Shown here: positions 25,146 to 35,299 of the stretch, piece by piece
How positions within the stretch are numbered: the stretch's first letter is position 1
Layout of the letters: the number at the start of each line of letters is the position of its first letter
Source of the DNA: Reticulitermes lucifugus
Taxonomy: Eukaryota; Arthropoda; Insecta; Blattodea; Rhinotermitidae
Length of the DNA: 38,675 nucleotides
NCBI GenBank assembly: GCA_026260175.1
Contig: JAKCWW010001973.1
Span: forward strand, 5,667 to 44,341
Direction of reading: 5' to 3'
Notes under the pieces: generated by a model
Database searches by the model: none
What the model saw: the letters and a program-made list of their open reading frames with translations, nothing else
What the model was told of the DNA's origin: nothing
Program-made: the position numbers and the translations under genes

Positions 25146-25659
25146 GCTGTGACATGTTTCCTAATGTGTCAGTGTGAAATTTGAAGCCCTAAAGTTGTAG
25201 AATTTTGTTTTTTTATTGGTTACTAATTTAATTGTTACATAAATTACTCATTTCCTTTCATTGTCGTTACTTTTAATTAACCCAACATGCTTTGTGTGAA
25301 GATGAGTTAGTAAGTCGGTGAGTATAGCCCAACACCTGTGTACGAAACATGTTTCAGTTTGTAAAAGTAGTTGGAAGTACATTCCAGGATGGTTTTACAC
25401 TGAAAGTTGATTGTGCAAGTGATGTGTGTGTGTGTCAAGTGGTTAAAGATGGTGACTGTACAGCTGCAGGAGTGTACACTCATAGCGCTGAGTGTTGTGG
25501 TTTTTTTTTATGTGGGAGAAAGAACATTTGGCAGAGAATATTCATAAGACATGCTTCCTATGTATGTTGAGAACTGTTTGTCATGTGAAGCTCTTTGCAG
25601 CAGGTTGAAAAAATTGGCACTAGGGTGTTGGAAGCTGGAATACAATGACAGACTGGCTC

Positions 25660-25870
25660 GACCAGTGGAAATCATGACAGATGCGGCTGTGAACCAGGTG
25701 AAAACAATGGTCTGAGCCCATAGACAGGAGGATAGGCAATGTAACGGATGCTTTGGGTATTCACATGAGCCTGCCCACAGCGTAATGCTTGATTGTCTGC
25801 ACTTTTGAAAAGTTAATGCTAGGTGGGTTCCTGGAGAACTGAATGCTGAGCACAAAACTGGAACGCCTTT
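25660..25870 (+). pseudogene. Mariner-type transposase relic (N-terminal part)
   Basis: Reading across frameshifts gives MTDAAVNQVKTMV, then DRRIGNVTDALGIHMS, then KVNARWVPGELNAEHK. This order matches the helix-turn-helix region of mariner/SETMAR-type transposases (VxxLVxxDRRITVxxLAxxLGIS...KVxARWVPxxLxxEQK). Stops and shifts interrupt it and no catalytic DDD part follows. It is a dead relic in the SRRM2 intron, same strand as the gene. Confidence 0.65.
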
Positions 25871-26405
25871 GTCGCTGCAAGGCGTATGGAGCTGTGCACT
25901 GATCATTGTTCATAAATGTCACAAACAGTAACAAAAGCTATTAGTGGCATTATACCAGTGATGCTCAGGGTGTACACCATAAATCACAGCAATTTCGAAT
26001 TCTCTAAGTTACTGGCAATATATAATGTGGCTCAAAAGAAATGGTGAAAAATGAAGACCACTCTTTCAAAAGCTGCAACGCAGGTTTTACCATGTATGTT
26101 TGCTGTGATCATGGACTGATTATCGAAGATACAGAGAGCATTTTTATTGCCAGACTGCTTGCTGTAGAGCAGATGACATCACTGATGCATAATGACCAAT
26201 CATGCTGCCTGCTCTGCAGTGCTTACTTCAGAGGTAAAAATTGCATAGCAAATGGATCTGGACAGTTTGCCTACAGTGGGTAATTTAAAGTGTTACTTCA
26301 GAATTTTAAGGTTGCATTGTCTTTCATCAGATTGGAAGAATTGTTGGTTGCAAGGAGCTGTGTACAAGATGAAAGATTCCAAATTTAAACCAAATGGCTT
26401 TAAAA

Positions 26406-26465
26406 CACACACATATACATACATACATATATATACATACATATATACACACACACACACATACA
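26406..26465. repeat. (ACAT/ATAC)n to (AC)n microsatellite
   Basis: Impure ACATATAC units pass into about seven AC dinucleotides and ATAC. Confidence 0.85.
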
Positions 26466-27514
26466 GAATGAACTCCTAAACTGCACTAAATGTTGCAAGC
26501 AGAAATATGCAAAACAGTCACTAATTAGAATATGACTGTATTAGGCCATATCAGGGGTGGGGGGGGTGGAAGTCGAAACGACATCTATAAAGTTTATGAC
26601 GATTTGAACAGACATAAGTTAGAAATTATAAGTATATACTGTAACGTAATTCATGTAAATACAGGATCCAATTTAATGTAAGTTACATATTTACGATTTT
26701 ATAGGTTATTTTACTCTACAAATACGAGTCCATTCTGGGTTTAAATTCCAGTTTTATCGGCTGGCTCGCGCTGCTCTTATGTAAATGTAGTAGACCAGTG
26801 TTTTTCAAATAAATGTGGCCACAGAAACCCTTGTACAGGAAAAAATGTTGAAGAATCCCCAATAAAATTCTTATATATACAGTTAAAAAAAGGGAGACCG
26901 CAAATAAGAAAGGGTAATAACAGATTATGTTTTTGAACACAGAAATCGCCGTGCTGTACTGAAGTGAAATGTACGAGAATTTACTGTAGTAACGTAAGCC
27001 GCATCAGTGCTGTGCAATGCTGACTAGTAATACGAGTATAATTATCCCCACTCCCTGTGTAAGCTGCTGTTGTAGTATCGAAGCGACAACTGATTGTTTG
27101 ATGTCTGTTGACATTACAGGAGCGCGATTTCATAGTAAAAAGAAATACGGTTGTTGAATTTATTCTATGCAGCAGTTCAGAAATATTTGAATGAATTACT
27201 GATTGTCGAATAAAAATTACTTTAAATGGAGTCTATAATAATAAGTACATTTATTATATTATGTTGTGACGAAAATGCGTCGGGATGTTTTTGTGGTTTC
27301 TTTGTTGGACACTCATTATTTCCTCTGTACGGTGCGGGAGCTGAGTTCGTACATGTACATGCAAACGGATGGATGGCGGCGAAAGTACTAGGCGTTGTTT
27401 GCAACATTTTCTTGCGAATGCACCTAGAAAGCACGTAACAGTCGTTTGTTCCCTGCGCTCATCAAACGTCCTGTGAAAGCGATGCATAGGGGGTGTTGCG
27501 CTGTTATTTCAAGA

Positions 27515-27760
27515 TTTTTTTTTAGAAGGACCCTGCCGCAGCCTTAAGGCTTATTGTGCAACCCTGTGATGAAGGTGATAGTTTTTTCATTTTTACAAGT
27601 AATGGAGCACCGGTGGAATGAAACTGACAGGGGAAAACCGAAGTNNNNNNNNNNNNNNNNNNNNNNNNNNNNNNNNNNNNNNNNNNNNNNNNNNGGATCG
27701 AACCCGGACCTCCGCGGTGGGAGGCCGGCGACTAACCGCCTGAGCCATGGCACGGCCGAG
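27515..27760 (-). mobile_element. tRNA-derived SINE, family A, interrupted by an assembly gap
   Basis: On the minus strand the head TCGGCCGTGCCATGGCTCAG has box A TGGCTCAGGCGG (27737-27748) and box B GGGTTCGATCC (27695-27705), the RNA polymerase III promoter of a tRNA. The body continues beyond the gap with TTCGGTTTTCCCCTGTCAG and ends near AAGGCTGCGGCAGGGTCCTT followed by a nine-base A run (27515-27523). The shadow frame WLRRLVAGLPPRRSGFD recurs in many Blattodea gene models in my recollection, which supports the organism guess. It is not a tRNA gene: it has a long non-tRNA tail and no intact cloverleaf. Confidence 0.8.
27645..27694. other. Assembly gap of 50 Ns
   Basis: Exactly 50 Ns inside the SINE. 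The true missing length is unknown, since such gaps are often nominal. Confidence 0.98.
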
Positions 27761-28143
27761 TATTGAATTACATTAACCTGTTATATATGTTGTATCTTCA
27801 TTATTAAGTCTGTATCAGTTTAATGTGTGTGCAGACATTCGTTAATGTTGGCTCATAGTCGCAGTCCACACAGAAGTAATGTGTTCTGTGTGTATCACAT
27901 AATATGCTACGTAATTTTTTGACACGGCCCGAAGAGTAGTGTGACCGTCCTTGTGGATAGAGTAGCCTGTAGCAGAATTTGTTTACATTCTGCAGACTCG
28001 TTATACAAGTACGTAGACTGTATCATAGTATGAATGTAATATAATGCAATCGAAATATGAAATACATGGTTTGCACAGCTGTTTACAGTCATATAAATTC
28101 GTGATGTACCAACACCCTACACCTGTTATGTCTTATTTAACAA

Positions 28144-28177
28144 GAAACGCGTTTTGTCGCTACTACATCATCATCAG
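28144..28177 (-). repeat. CTGATGA-hairpin-AAAACGCGT motif, copy f
   Basis: The minus strand reads CTGATGATGATGTAGTAGC, then GACAAAACGCGTTTC. It carries the exact CTGATGA seen in hammerhead cores and an ACGCGTTT end, but GAAA is replaced by CAAAA and the stem is weak. It belongs with the other dispersed motif copies. Confidence 0.35.
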
Positions 28178-28264
28178 TATCTCGTAATCTAGTATGTACA
28201 GTTTACACCAGCAACATCTTCAGTGTGTTTTCGTTAACTAAGACGTAAGAGGTGTAGGATGTAG

Positions 28265-28560
28265 GTACGAATGAGATGGGCGGAGCATGTGGCACGTATG
28301 GGGGACAGAAGAGGTGCATACAGGGTTTTGGTGGGGAGGCCTCTTGGAAAGGGACCACTTGGAAGACCTAGGCGTAGATCGAAGATGATATTAAAATGGA
28401 TCTGCAAGAATTGGGATGGAGAGGCAGGGACTGGATTGACATCGCTCAGGATAGGTACAGGTAGCGGGCGCTTGTGAATACGGTAATGAACCTTCGGGTT
28501 CCATAAAATGCGGGGACGTTGTTGACAAGCTGAGGACCTCTTAGCTTCTCACGAAAACTC
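28265..28560 (+). mobile_element. Non-LTR retrotransposon fragment, RT-ORF C-terminus
   Basis: The plus strand encodes [36 protein letters not shown], then after a frameshift [26 protein letters not shown], stop, [13 protein letters not shown], stop, NAGTLLTS. This is the typical C-terminal region of an insect LINE reverse-transcriptase ORF. The upstream RT and endonuclease domains are absent (5' truncation). A more decayed copy is at 3655-3835. Confidence 0.8.
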
Positions 28561-28789
28561 TGCTCCATGGAGTTAGTTAGTTAGATTGTTGGTACATACG
28601 ACATTTGTATATAGGCTACCAACCACACGGTAAGCATAACATAATGTTTACACGCGCCCCGTAAGAATGTCATATTATACAAACCTAAACTATAGCAAGA
28701 TACTCGTATCAAAAATACTTAGCAATATGCATAGTACTTGGAAAAATCCTTATATAGAGTAGGAGTTACGGGGTAGTAGAGTATGCCGT

Positions 28790-28830
28790 GTCGACTGGTC
28801 AGTATTTACCAACGTTTCGAAGGAGCGTTG
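28790..28830 (-). repeat. Hairpin-CGAAACGT repeat, copy e (partner at 21025)
   Basis: The minus strand has CGCTCCTTCGAAACGTTGG leading to ACCAGTCGACACGGC; the order and 30-bp spacing equal those of copy d. A TTCGAA palindrome sits at the start of the conserved block. Confidence 0.55.
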
Positions 28831-29934
28831 TAGTAGTAGTAGTAGTAATTCTGAAGGAGACAGTTACTGCGTCTGGCGCGGCCTACAGCGGAAGCCAGTT
28901 GTGAACGCCACTACGTAGTTACGAGGAATTAAACAGCCCCCAGGTACCAAATTAGTTTTGAACTACTCGTGCTTAGATGTTTTTTTGTTAGAAACTCATA
29001 GTTAGGTATGTAATTGAACGGATTAGGACATGTGGGTTTCCAGAAGACGTTAAGGCAAAACGGGCCTCTGGTTCAAAATGAAGTTCTATTCCGTCGGGTG
29101 GAGAATAACATCATCCTTTACACTTACGTAAAAGTGTAAACCGTATCTGACGTTGATAAGATGGTGGTGATAGTGCCGGAATATGTGCAATGAATTATGT
29201 GTTAGCACCATTAAGATTGTATGTTTGTTTAATGAAGATTAGTCTGTTGTTTTCTGACGAAGACGTGTTATTGAAATTACAAATGTAATGGACATTTTCC
29301 ATCGTTCCATTTAAGAAGAAATTGTTGTCCAGCACCATGTGATGGGCCTAATGGAGTAGGTTTAATACGTTTACCTGATGACTGAAGCAGATCCAGCTTC
29401 CGAGATGTTCTTTCTTTAACAAAACACGATGGATACTGTAAAGAATACGAGTATATATTAGTTTAATGGCACCATTAAGTAGCGCGCCGTTGTTTTCAAT
29501 GGCATGAGCCCTTAAATGGGCTGGAGCGAACGTTTTATATATTTTTTTGAGTGGTGACAATTATTTTATCCATTTTATGTAGCCTGTTGTATTGTTTGCG
29601 ACTAAACGTGCGTATTTCTTTTGTTGTTGAAGGTATTAAGCCCCTCTTTCAGGTTGTAAAGGAACAGGCAGGAACTAAGGTGTGGTGACTGGAAATAGAA
29701 AAGGTAACAAAATGGGCTCACATATTGAAATTCAGTGGAAGTCCAGTAACAGTTTTTATTAATGTAACTGCTATAATTACATCGTTAGATGCGTTTGTTT
29801 ATCTTCAAAGTATCTAAACGAATATCAAGAAGAGTCGCCTTGGTTAGGCCCATGTTCTAATTTGCACACGACAGCATTCCTGTATCTTTTAATTCATGTT
29901 TGTCCTTCATAGTCAGCTCTTGAAGACTAAAATT

Positions 29935-30245
29935 AATTTACATTTTACTGCATATAAAGATTTAATTCTTACCTCATTAGAAAGACCAATCAGTCACTGC
30001 TGTATAGGCAGAAAGGTACTGTTTATTATAAGAACCATATGGAACATATAAATACACAGTGTGGACAAAACGCAGAATTTTCAATCGTTAAACCTGGCTG
30101 TACTTAAAGTAACCACTAGGCTTTGAAGGGTTAACTTCATGGAGGTAGTGACAAAGCAAAAATTCATTGTTGTGTACATACTACAGCGAAATCGTTTTAG
30201 TTGTCATTTATATGAAAATGCTTTTGAACAGAGTTTTGTTATGGC
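29935..30245 (+). repeat. Dispersed repeat, copy 2 (partner at 4915-5245)
   Basis: Collinear with copy 1: CTGCATATAAAGATTTAATT, CTGTTTATTATAAGAACCAT, GTGTGGACAAAACGCAGA, GGCTTTGAAGGGTTAA and TATATGAAAATGC. No ORF is seen. Confidence 0.55.
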
Positions 30246-31103
30246 GTGCTGCCATAAGCAGCTGCCTGTATGTTGCGTGTCTTAGCTGCGCGTAGGTTCT
30301 ACGGCACGAGGGAGTTCAGTACTTCCGGGCATTATACGAAACGTATGCAAGTGAGGTCGATAGATGAAAAGCGAACGAACGCATGGGGATTTTAGGCCCG
30401 TATTTTGTGGCTGTAACTGTGTATCACGTTGTTGGACACAAACTTTCTCTTTGTGATTTTTTTTGCGTAACGTGAGGGTGGGATACGCGGAAAATTCACT
30501 AAAGTATGGAACTTTATCTGTTGTGTAATTCCTTGTTATCCTGCTTCCGTTAAGCAGTTCAGTAGGATATGTCGGGCTGTGTAGAGATTTAAGCAGTGCG
30601 TGATCTTAATTTGTGTTACAATAAAAGTGGACCACAAGCACTGTTTATGCAGAGGTTTAACCTTTTATATTTTTGTGTGGACATAATTGGAAGGTCATTT
30701 CTGCTCTTCAGCATGTTTTATGTATGAAACTGCTGACTGTTGTGCATTTTGTGTTGGCTGTCTGCACAGAGTTTTTTCAGAAGGAGTTTTTGGATCTTAA
30801 ATGATTTTTAGATTCTATACATGCACGTTCTGTGCGATGGATATCTTCAGAAAATTATGTTTGACTTATACGAAAACAAAAAAGAAGTTTCTCTGCAGTT
30901 TTTAGGTACACCTATACGAAATTCATTGAAATATGTCGATTCATTTCGGAGACAAAACATGCGGATGAACATGACTTTCCATTATGCTTTCATTTTATGC
31001 ATGTTGTATAACCAAGCAGTCAGAGTTTGTGGGTGTATTCTCATGAGGCCGATATTTATTACGAACCGCATGACATTCTTAGGATGGCCGGGCTTCATTA
31101 TTG

Positions 31104-31128
31104 GCCCTTCCCATGGAGGGGGAAGGGC
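31104..31128. repeat. GC-rich 9-bp hairpin
   Basis: GCCCTTCCC pairs perfectly with GGGAAGGGC across a seven-base loop. It is within an unrecognised 105-codon open frame that I do not call a gene. Confidence 0.6.
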
Positions 31129-31358
31129 TGTTTTTTGACTTGATATTTCCATTGAAAAACGACGTCGTACTGACACGGTTCTATTGAAAGTGTGCCCAGA
31201 CACCGAAGCATATCTTGCTGGCTTATCGGGGTGGGTTAAATGTAATTATTTTCGTGGGCGTAAGCTTGGCTGGACGACCTTGATCTTGGTTCCCAGCAGG
31301 GGGCAGCACGTCACATCAGCTCTGGTACCTTCTCATCCTTCTGTTCAGTAGGTAGCGT

Positions 31359-31521
31359 TAGGGGTGCACAAATCCCGGGCGCCAGGTCGCCTGGGCGGCT
31401 GAATTTTGGACGGTGGCACGTAATGTTTGTGGGTCTTCAGTACGGAACTTCTCTCTTGTCACCCTTCTGGTGCCTAGAATTTTGAGGTAGCTCTTAGATT
31501 TTTGGAAAGTTTGCACCCCTG
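31359..31521. mobile_element. Very short hAT-like element with 8-bp target duplication
   Basis: The left end TAGGGGTGCACAAAT and the inverse of the right end, CAGGGGTGCAAAC, share AGGGGTGCA. The flanking 8-mers GGTAGCGT (31351-31358) and GGTAGCAT (31522-31529) match at 7 of 8. The 163-bp interior is GC-rich near the left end (CCCGGGCGCC) and non-coding. Confidence 0.7.
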
Positions 31522-32329
31522 GGTAGCATACTAGGGACTGTCCTCGGAATAAGGTGGTCGGGGCGTGAAGTAGACCACACCTTTCTCTGATGCAGAGGGG
31601 ACTAATTTCTTGGCTGTGGAAGAACAGTTGTTACTGACAGTACTGCATCTGTTTGGAAAAGGCCAGTGGAGTCCTCGATCATGTTTTCAAGAGTGTATAG
31701 CGCTATACCACCACTTGGCGCTATATCACCAGTCTGTCGTACGTCTTCGTGGCGTGGTGCCTCGTTAAACACGGATTAGTAGCTTATGTGTGAGCAGTGA
31801 GATCTTGCGGTGGATCCAGCTTGGGTATTTTAGGGACATGTGGCAGAAATTGATATTGGTTGAATTGTTGGGCAAATGATTGAACTTCGTTCAGAAAGTT
31901 GGTCGGATTTGAGAAGTCGGCATCATTTTGAGTGGCCCGGGAACTTGGGTCCATCGTAAATTAAACGTAACTCTCTATATTGCTGTTCTGAGTTTGAGAA
32001 ATGTTGTAAATATTGATTCTAAAATTGTCACCCAGATTTTGTCGAATCCGTGAAAGTGGAATAAATTTGTATGAAATAGGCACTTTTATTCTTGAAACGC
32101 TCGGGATATTCAGAGGACGGTGATTTGCATTTCACAGCTTGCTTAAAATGATATATTTGTTACTCACAATACGTTATTTCTATTGAAAATTGTATTATTT
32201 ACTCTTTTTTTGTAATTCTAACAAAGTTGCCGAGGTTGTCTCGAGTGAGAGGAACTTTATTTGGTAACATGTAATAGCTAGTTATTATGTTTGTATCGTG
32301 TTTGGGGTCGAATAATGTTGATAATTGTA

Positions 32330-32610
32330 CCAGCAGTAGGCCCTGGGCTGGGCGACTGACAAGTCGTGGACCGATTCCCGGCAGGGGCACGAGATCTTCC
32401 TCCAAAGCGTCCAGACCAGCTTGTGACCCACCAAGCCACCTATTCAGTAGGTGCTGGTTCCTGTTTCCCCGGAGGTGAAGCGGCCGTCGCGTGAGACTGA
32501 CCTATCGCCTCTAATTAGGTCCGACGTTAGGAATGGAGCTATGCCCCCCCACCTCGTTTGCCATTATGGCGTGGCTTAAGTAAGCACATTAACAGCTTTA
32601 CCTTCCTCCT
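32330..32610 (+). mobile_element. tRNA-derived SINE, family B
   Basis: The head CCTGGGCTGGGCGACTGAC and box-B-like GGACCGATTCCCGGCAGGG are followed by GCGTCCAGACCAGCTTGTGA (shared with 13785-13960) and the 3' block GACGTTAGGAATGGAGC...CATTATGGCGTGGC and TTTACCTTCC. It is in the SRRM2 intron, same strand. Confidence 0.6.
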
Positions 32611-33069
32611 CCCCCCCTCCAAAGTAGCTCACAACTAGGGTTGTGATCAAGTACGTAATACGGTAGAAATGCAACATTGTCGGTTGACCTTGGATTTTTA
32701 TTGATTGTAAACACGTAAGTTGGCCTCACCGGAAATAGAAGCTTTCCAGTTGTGACTGACATGGAACTAAGTGCGTCCCCTGAAAGAGAAGCCTGTCGGG
32801 TGTTACACTGTAGAAGCAGAGTACCGGGTGTAGCAGAGAAGCGGACGATTATAAAAACAAAAATTTATTTCAATACTGTATTCACAAAACTATAAACGGT
32901 ATTATCTTAAAGTACACAACAAAACTTACTGTGTTTTTAACACGACGTCTTCAAGGAGAACCCCACTTTTGTACGAACATTCCTCCAACTTTGAGCGCGT
33001 ACTTCCTATTACGCGGCGCCGCATATACGCCGATACTCTTGGCGCCAGAGTCTGGAATTATTAATTTCC

Positions 33070-33340
33070 GTTCTGTTAAAACCATTAAATTAATTAAAAT
33101 TTAAACATGAATAACCATTTAAAATACATAAATGTACAAAATATACATAAAGACTTAGCTCATACAATGATAGTTGCGATAACCAATACAGTACACACCA
33201 GTGTTTTGGAGACGGCTGTCTCCAGAACACTGGTATGTACTCTATTGGTTATCGCAACTATCGTTCTATGATTTAAGTCTTTATATACATTTTAAATGGT
33301 TATTCATGTTTATATTTTAATTAATTTAATGTTGTTTAAC
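33070..33340. mobile_element. Long inverted-repeat (foldback) element
   Basis: Two arms of about 120-140 bp fold around GGAGAC-GGCT-GTCTCC (33208-33223). Matching blocks outward from the centre include GATAGTTGCGATAACCAAT with ATTGGTTATCGCAACTATC, and CATGAATAACCATTTAAAAT with its inverse. The left arm has about 17 extra bases. Both sides carry ATTAATTTCC (33060-33069 and 33341-33350), possibly a target duplication. There is no coding capacity. Superfamily not assigned. Confidence 0.75.
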
Positions 33341-33473
33341 ATTAATTTCCAGTATACCAGGATCCATTATACAACAAACGCCTACATTTTAACTGGTTTA
33401 CCTTTTTTACATCTTTTTGTTATGTACATGGACTGCTAGTTCGGTTCTGTAAAATGTTACTTTAATGTGATTC

Positions 33474-33507
33474 CCTGGTGATGATCCCATAAGGGATCGA
33501 AACATGT
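33474..33507 (+). repeat. Hairpin-GAAAC motif, copy c (best stem)
   Basis: CCTGGTGAT is followed by a perfect stem GATCCC-ATAA-GGGATC (33483-33498) and directly by GAAACATGT. It resembles a hammerhead core (CTGATGA, stem II, GAAA) with a changed CTGGTGAT. It lies about 130 bp from the foldback element. Confidence 0.5.
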
Positions 33508-33725
33508 AGAAGTGGTCAACTTGATATTGTAACATAAAATCTCTGGGAACACAGTGCATTTTGTTGGACTGATTGTTGTGAGTTGATCATAGACAGTGCA
33601 CGGTATGAACAATACAAAATGTAAGAGGAGCTTCACAAATAACAATTAGTTATTTATGCGTACATGTGCAATTAGTTGGATGAAATATTGTATAATGTGC
33701 TTGTATGTTTTCATTGGACTATGTA

Positions 33726-33736
<11 letters not shown>

Positions 33737-33783
<47 letters not shown>
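33737..33783. repeat. (AT)n microsatellite
   Basis: More than twenty AT units. A shorter (AT)n lies at about 33842-33860, so the 54-bp repeat that follows is embedded in AT dinucleotide sequence. Confidence 0.95.
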
Positions 33784-33787
<4 letters not shown>

Positions 33788-33837
33788 ACACAGCTGCACC
33801 TGAAAGAATCGAAGGTGCACCATTGGGTCCAAACACT
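33784..33837 (+). repeat. 54-bp exact repeat, copy 1
   Basis: Identical over all 54 bases to 34971-35024, same orientation. It contains a perfect 7-bp hairpin, TGCACCT with AGGTGCA, and an 11-base loop. Here it is flanked on both sides by AT repeats. Confidence 0.9.
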
Positions 33838-33974
33838 ACATGATATATATATATATATAATGAACATTTGGTGCCAAGCATGTATAATTTGGGATGGAAG
33901 TAGATTATAAAGCATAAATACATGTTTTGTGTGACAGGTGCTTATGGTGTGTCAAGCAAATTTAGTGTATGAGT

Positions 33975-34077
33975 TCTTTGCTTCTTTGGGATATTATGCA
34001 GCATCAGTTGGTAGTTAGTTACAAGTATTGGTCCACTAACTACCAATCTACACTGCGTAACATCCCAGAAGAGTGAA
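33975..34077. repeat. Imperfect palindrome with arms of about 45 bp
   Basis: CTTTGGGATATTATGCAGCA...TTGGTAGTTAGT pairs with ACTAACTACCAA...CTGCGTAACATCCCAGAAG around a 15-base centre. The inverse of the right arm (CTTCTGGGATGTTACGC) also occurs next to repeat copy d at about 21005, so the palindrome is probably built from the ends of the same element family. Confidence 0.6.
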
Positions 34078-34684
34078 GATCTTATTTATGCCATGGCAGA
34101 AGCCTTAAATCACTCAAGTTTAGTATATTAAGAACTTATATTAGTGGAAATCATATACATGTACAGTTGTTTAAATTGTAGTGTTGTTGATTTAGAGTTC
34201 CTGCTGTAGACTGAAGCATTTGAAGGAATGTATGTGTGTTGACCACAGTGAAGTTAAGTTTTTAAAAACAGTTCTGAGAACAATAGACAGGAGCTTCTTG
34301 GTCCCTAATATTCACATTTCATGTGGGAGAGGAGCATTATTAAATAATTCAGTACTGTTTGTTGTATGGAAAGATAAAGTTGGTATGATTTGCAGAAATA
34401 ATGCTTGATCTGCAGTCTGGTTTGCTCCCCTCTTGACATTTTAGTTCATTGCCATGACAGTATGCATGCTTCAGATTACAGCCTTCATAAAAACAGAAGT
34501 CTATTTATCTGTAGCACATTTTTGCCTTTATGCAAGTTTGTTTGATTCTTATACGTAGGCCAGTCAGTATGTAAAATCCAAGAGTGATACAAGTGTGTTT
34601 ATTTCTCCAACACAAATGTTCAGAACATCAGTGAATAATGGACAGTCTTATCTGTGTAGTGCCCACACGAAATGAGAAAACTTA

Positions 34685-34925
34685 GAATACACTACAGATT
34701 TGATTCCTGCCGAGGTGAAATAAGGTCTTATTGTTTGCATATGCTGGCACACTTTGGCCTTTACTTCTTTATCATGCCAGAAGTCTGTTCCTTCTAATTG
34801 GTTCTTCATTTATCCACAGAAGTGGAAATCATTAGGTGGAAATACTGGGCAGTATTGTGGGTGGGTGAGACATTCCTAGTAGTATGTGGGGATCTTGTTG
34901 TTCACAGCATATTGTCATGCACAGG
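34685..34925 (-). pseudogene. Mariner-type transposase relic (C-terminal catalytic part)
   Basis: Minus-strand reading gives VHDN (compare the LHDNARPH catalytic block), then a shifted SHPPTILP (compare HPPYSPDLAP), then NDFHFCG, a stop, MKNQLEGTDFWHDKEVKAKV and YFTSAGIKS. The order matches SDxHLFGPLKxxLxGxxFxxDxEVKxAV...FxxxGIKxLVxRW of mariner/SETMAR-type transposases. It has several stops and shifts and is dead. It lies antisense to SRRM2, near the intron end. Confidence 0.7.
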
Positions 34926-34970
34926 GCACTATTCTTCAGTTCATGGAGCATGGAATGCAAACTGCAGTTG

Positions 34971-35024
34971 CACAACACAGCTGCACCTGAAAGAATCGAA
35001 GGTGCACCATTGGGTCCAAACACT
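34971..35024 (+). repeat. 54-bp exact repeat, copy 2
   Basis: Identical to 33784-33837. This copy adjoins the upstream side of the mariner relic on its coding strand, so the 54-mer may be a conserved piece of that element or of another repeat inserted there. Confidence 0.9.
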
Positions 35025-35299
35025 GAGCCCTAATTTGTTGTTAATGGGAATCAAACAGGTGGTATACTGATAGGTCAGATGTCTTAGTTACTCTCATGCT
35101 CATGTGGAGAAATATGAGTTGTTTGTTATTCCTTGTTCTGTTTGACATCTGTGTTGAAGTGATGAATGCAGGCATAACACCCTCACATGATACTTCTTCA
35201 ACACCCCTCATAAAAACATACAGTTGCTGCTTACTGAAGTATGTGAAGTTGGACCTACATTTTATTCCAAATTGATGTATTTAACATTTTATTTTGCAG

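Larger units (their letters stand above)
22100..35299 (+). other. First coding-region intron of SRRM2, 13.2 kb, rich in transposon remains
   Basis: A GTGAGT donor and TTTTGCAG acceptor flank this intron. It holds two hAT-like elements, two mariner relics, two SINEs, a non-LTR fragment, a long inverted-repeat element, microsatellites and a 54-bp exact duplication, listed separately. The remaining stretches (about 22.1-24.9, 25.9-27.5, 28.6-31.3 and 31.5-32.3 kb) show no gene I can support. Confidence 0.85.

Noticed and set aside
25508-25906. 132-codon minus-strand open frame
   Set aside because: It is the antisense shadow of the mariner relic on the plus strand.
27695-27760. A tRNA gene
   Set aside because: Box A and box B are present, but a long non-tRNA body and an A-rich tail follow and the cloverleaf is not intact. 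It is the head of a SINE.
30821-31138. 105-codon plus-strand open frame
   Set aside because: No recognisable domain; composition is like surrounding intron and it is antisense to another open frame. Length alone is not enough at this window size.
33474-33507. A functional hammerhead ribozyme
   Set aside because: The stem and GAAA are present, but the CTGATGA core is altered and no clear stem I/III pairing with a cleavage triplet was found. It is kept only as a lead, not as a ncRNA call.
33646-33923. Open frames with long Ile-Tyr runs on both strands
   Set aside because: Translations of the (AT)n microsatellite.
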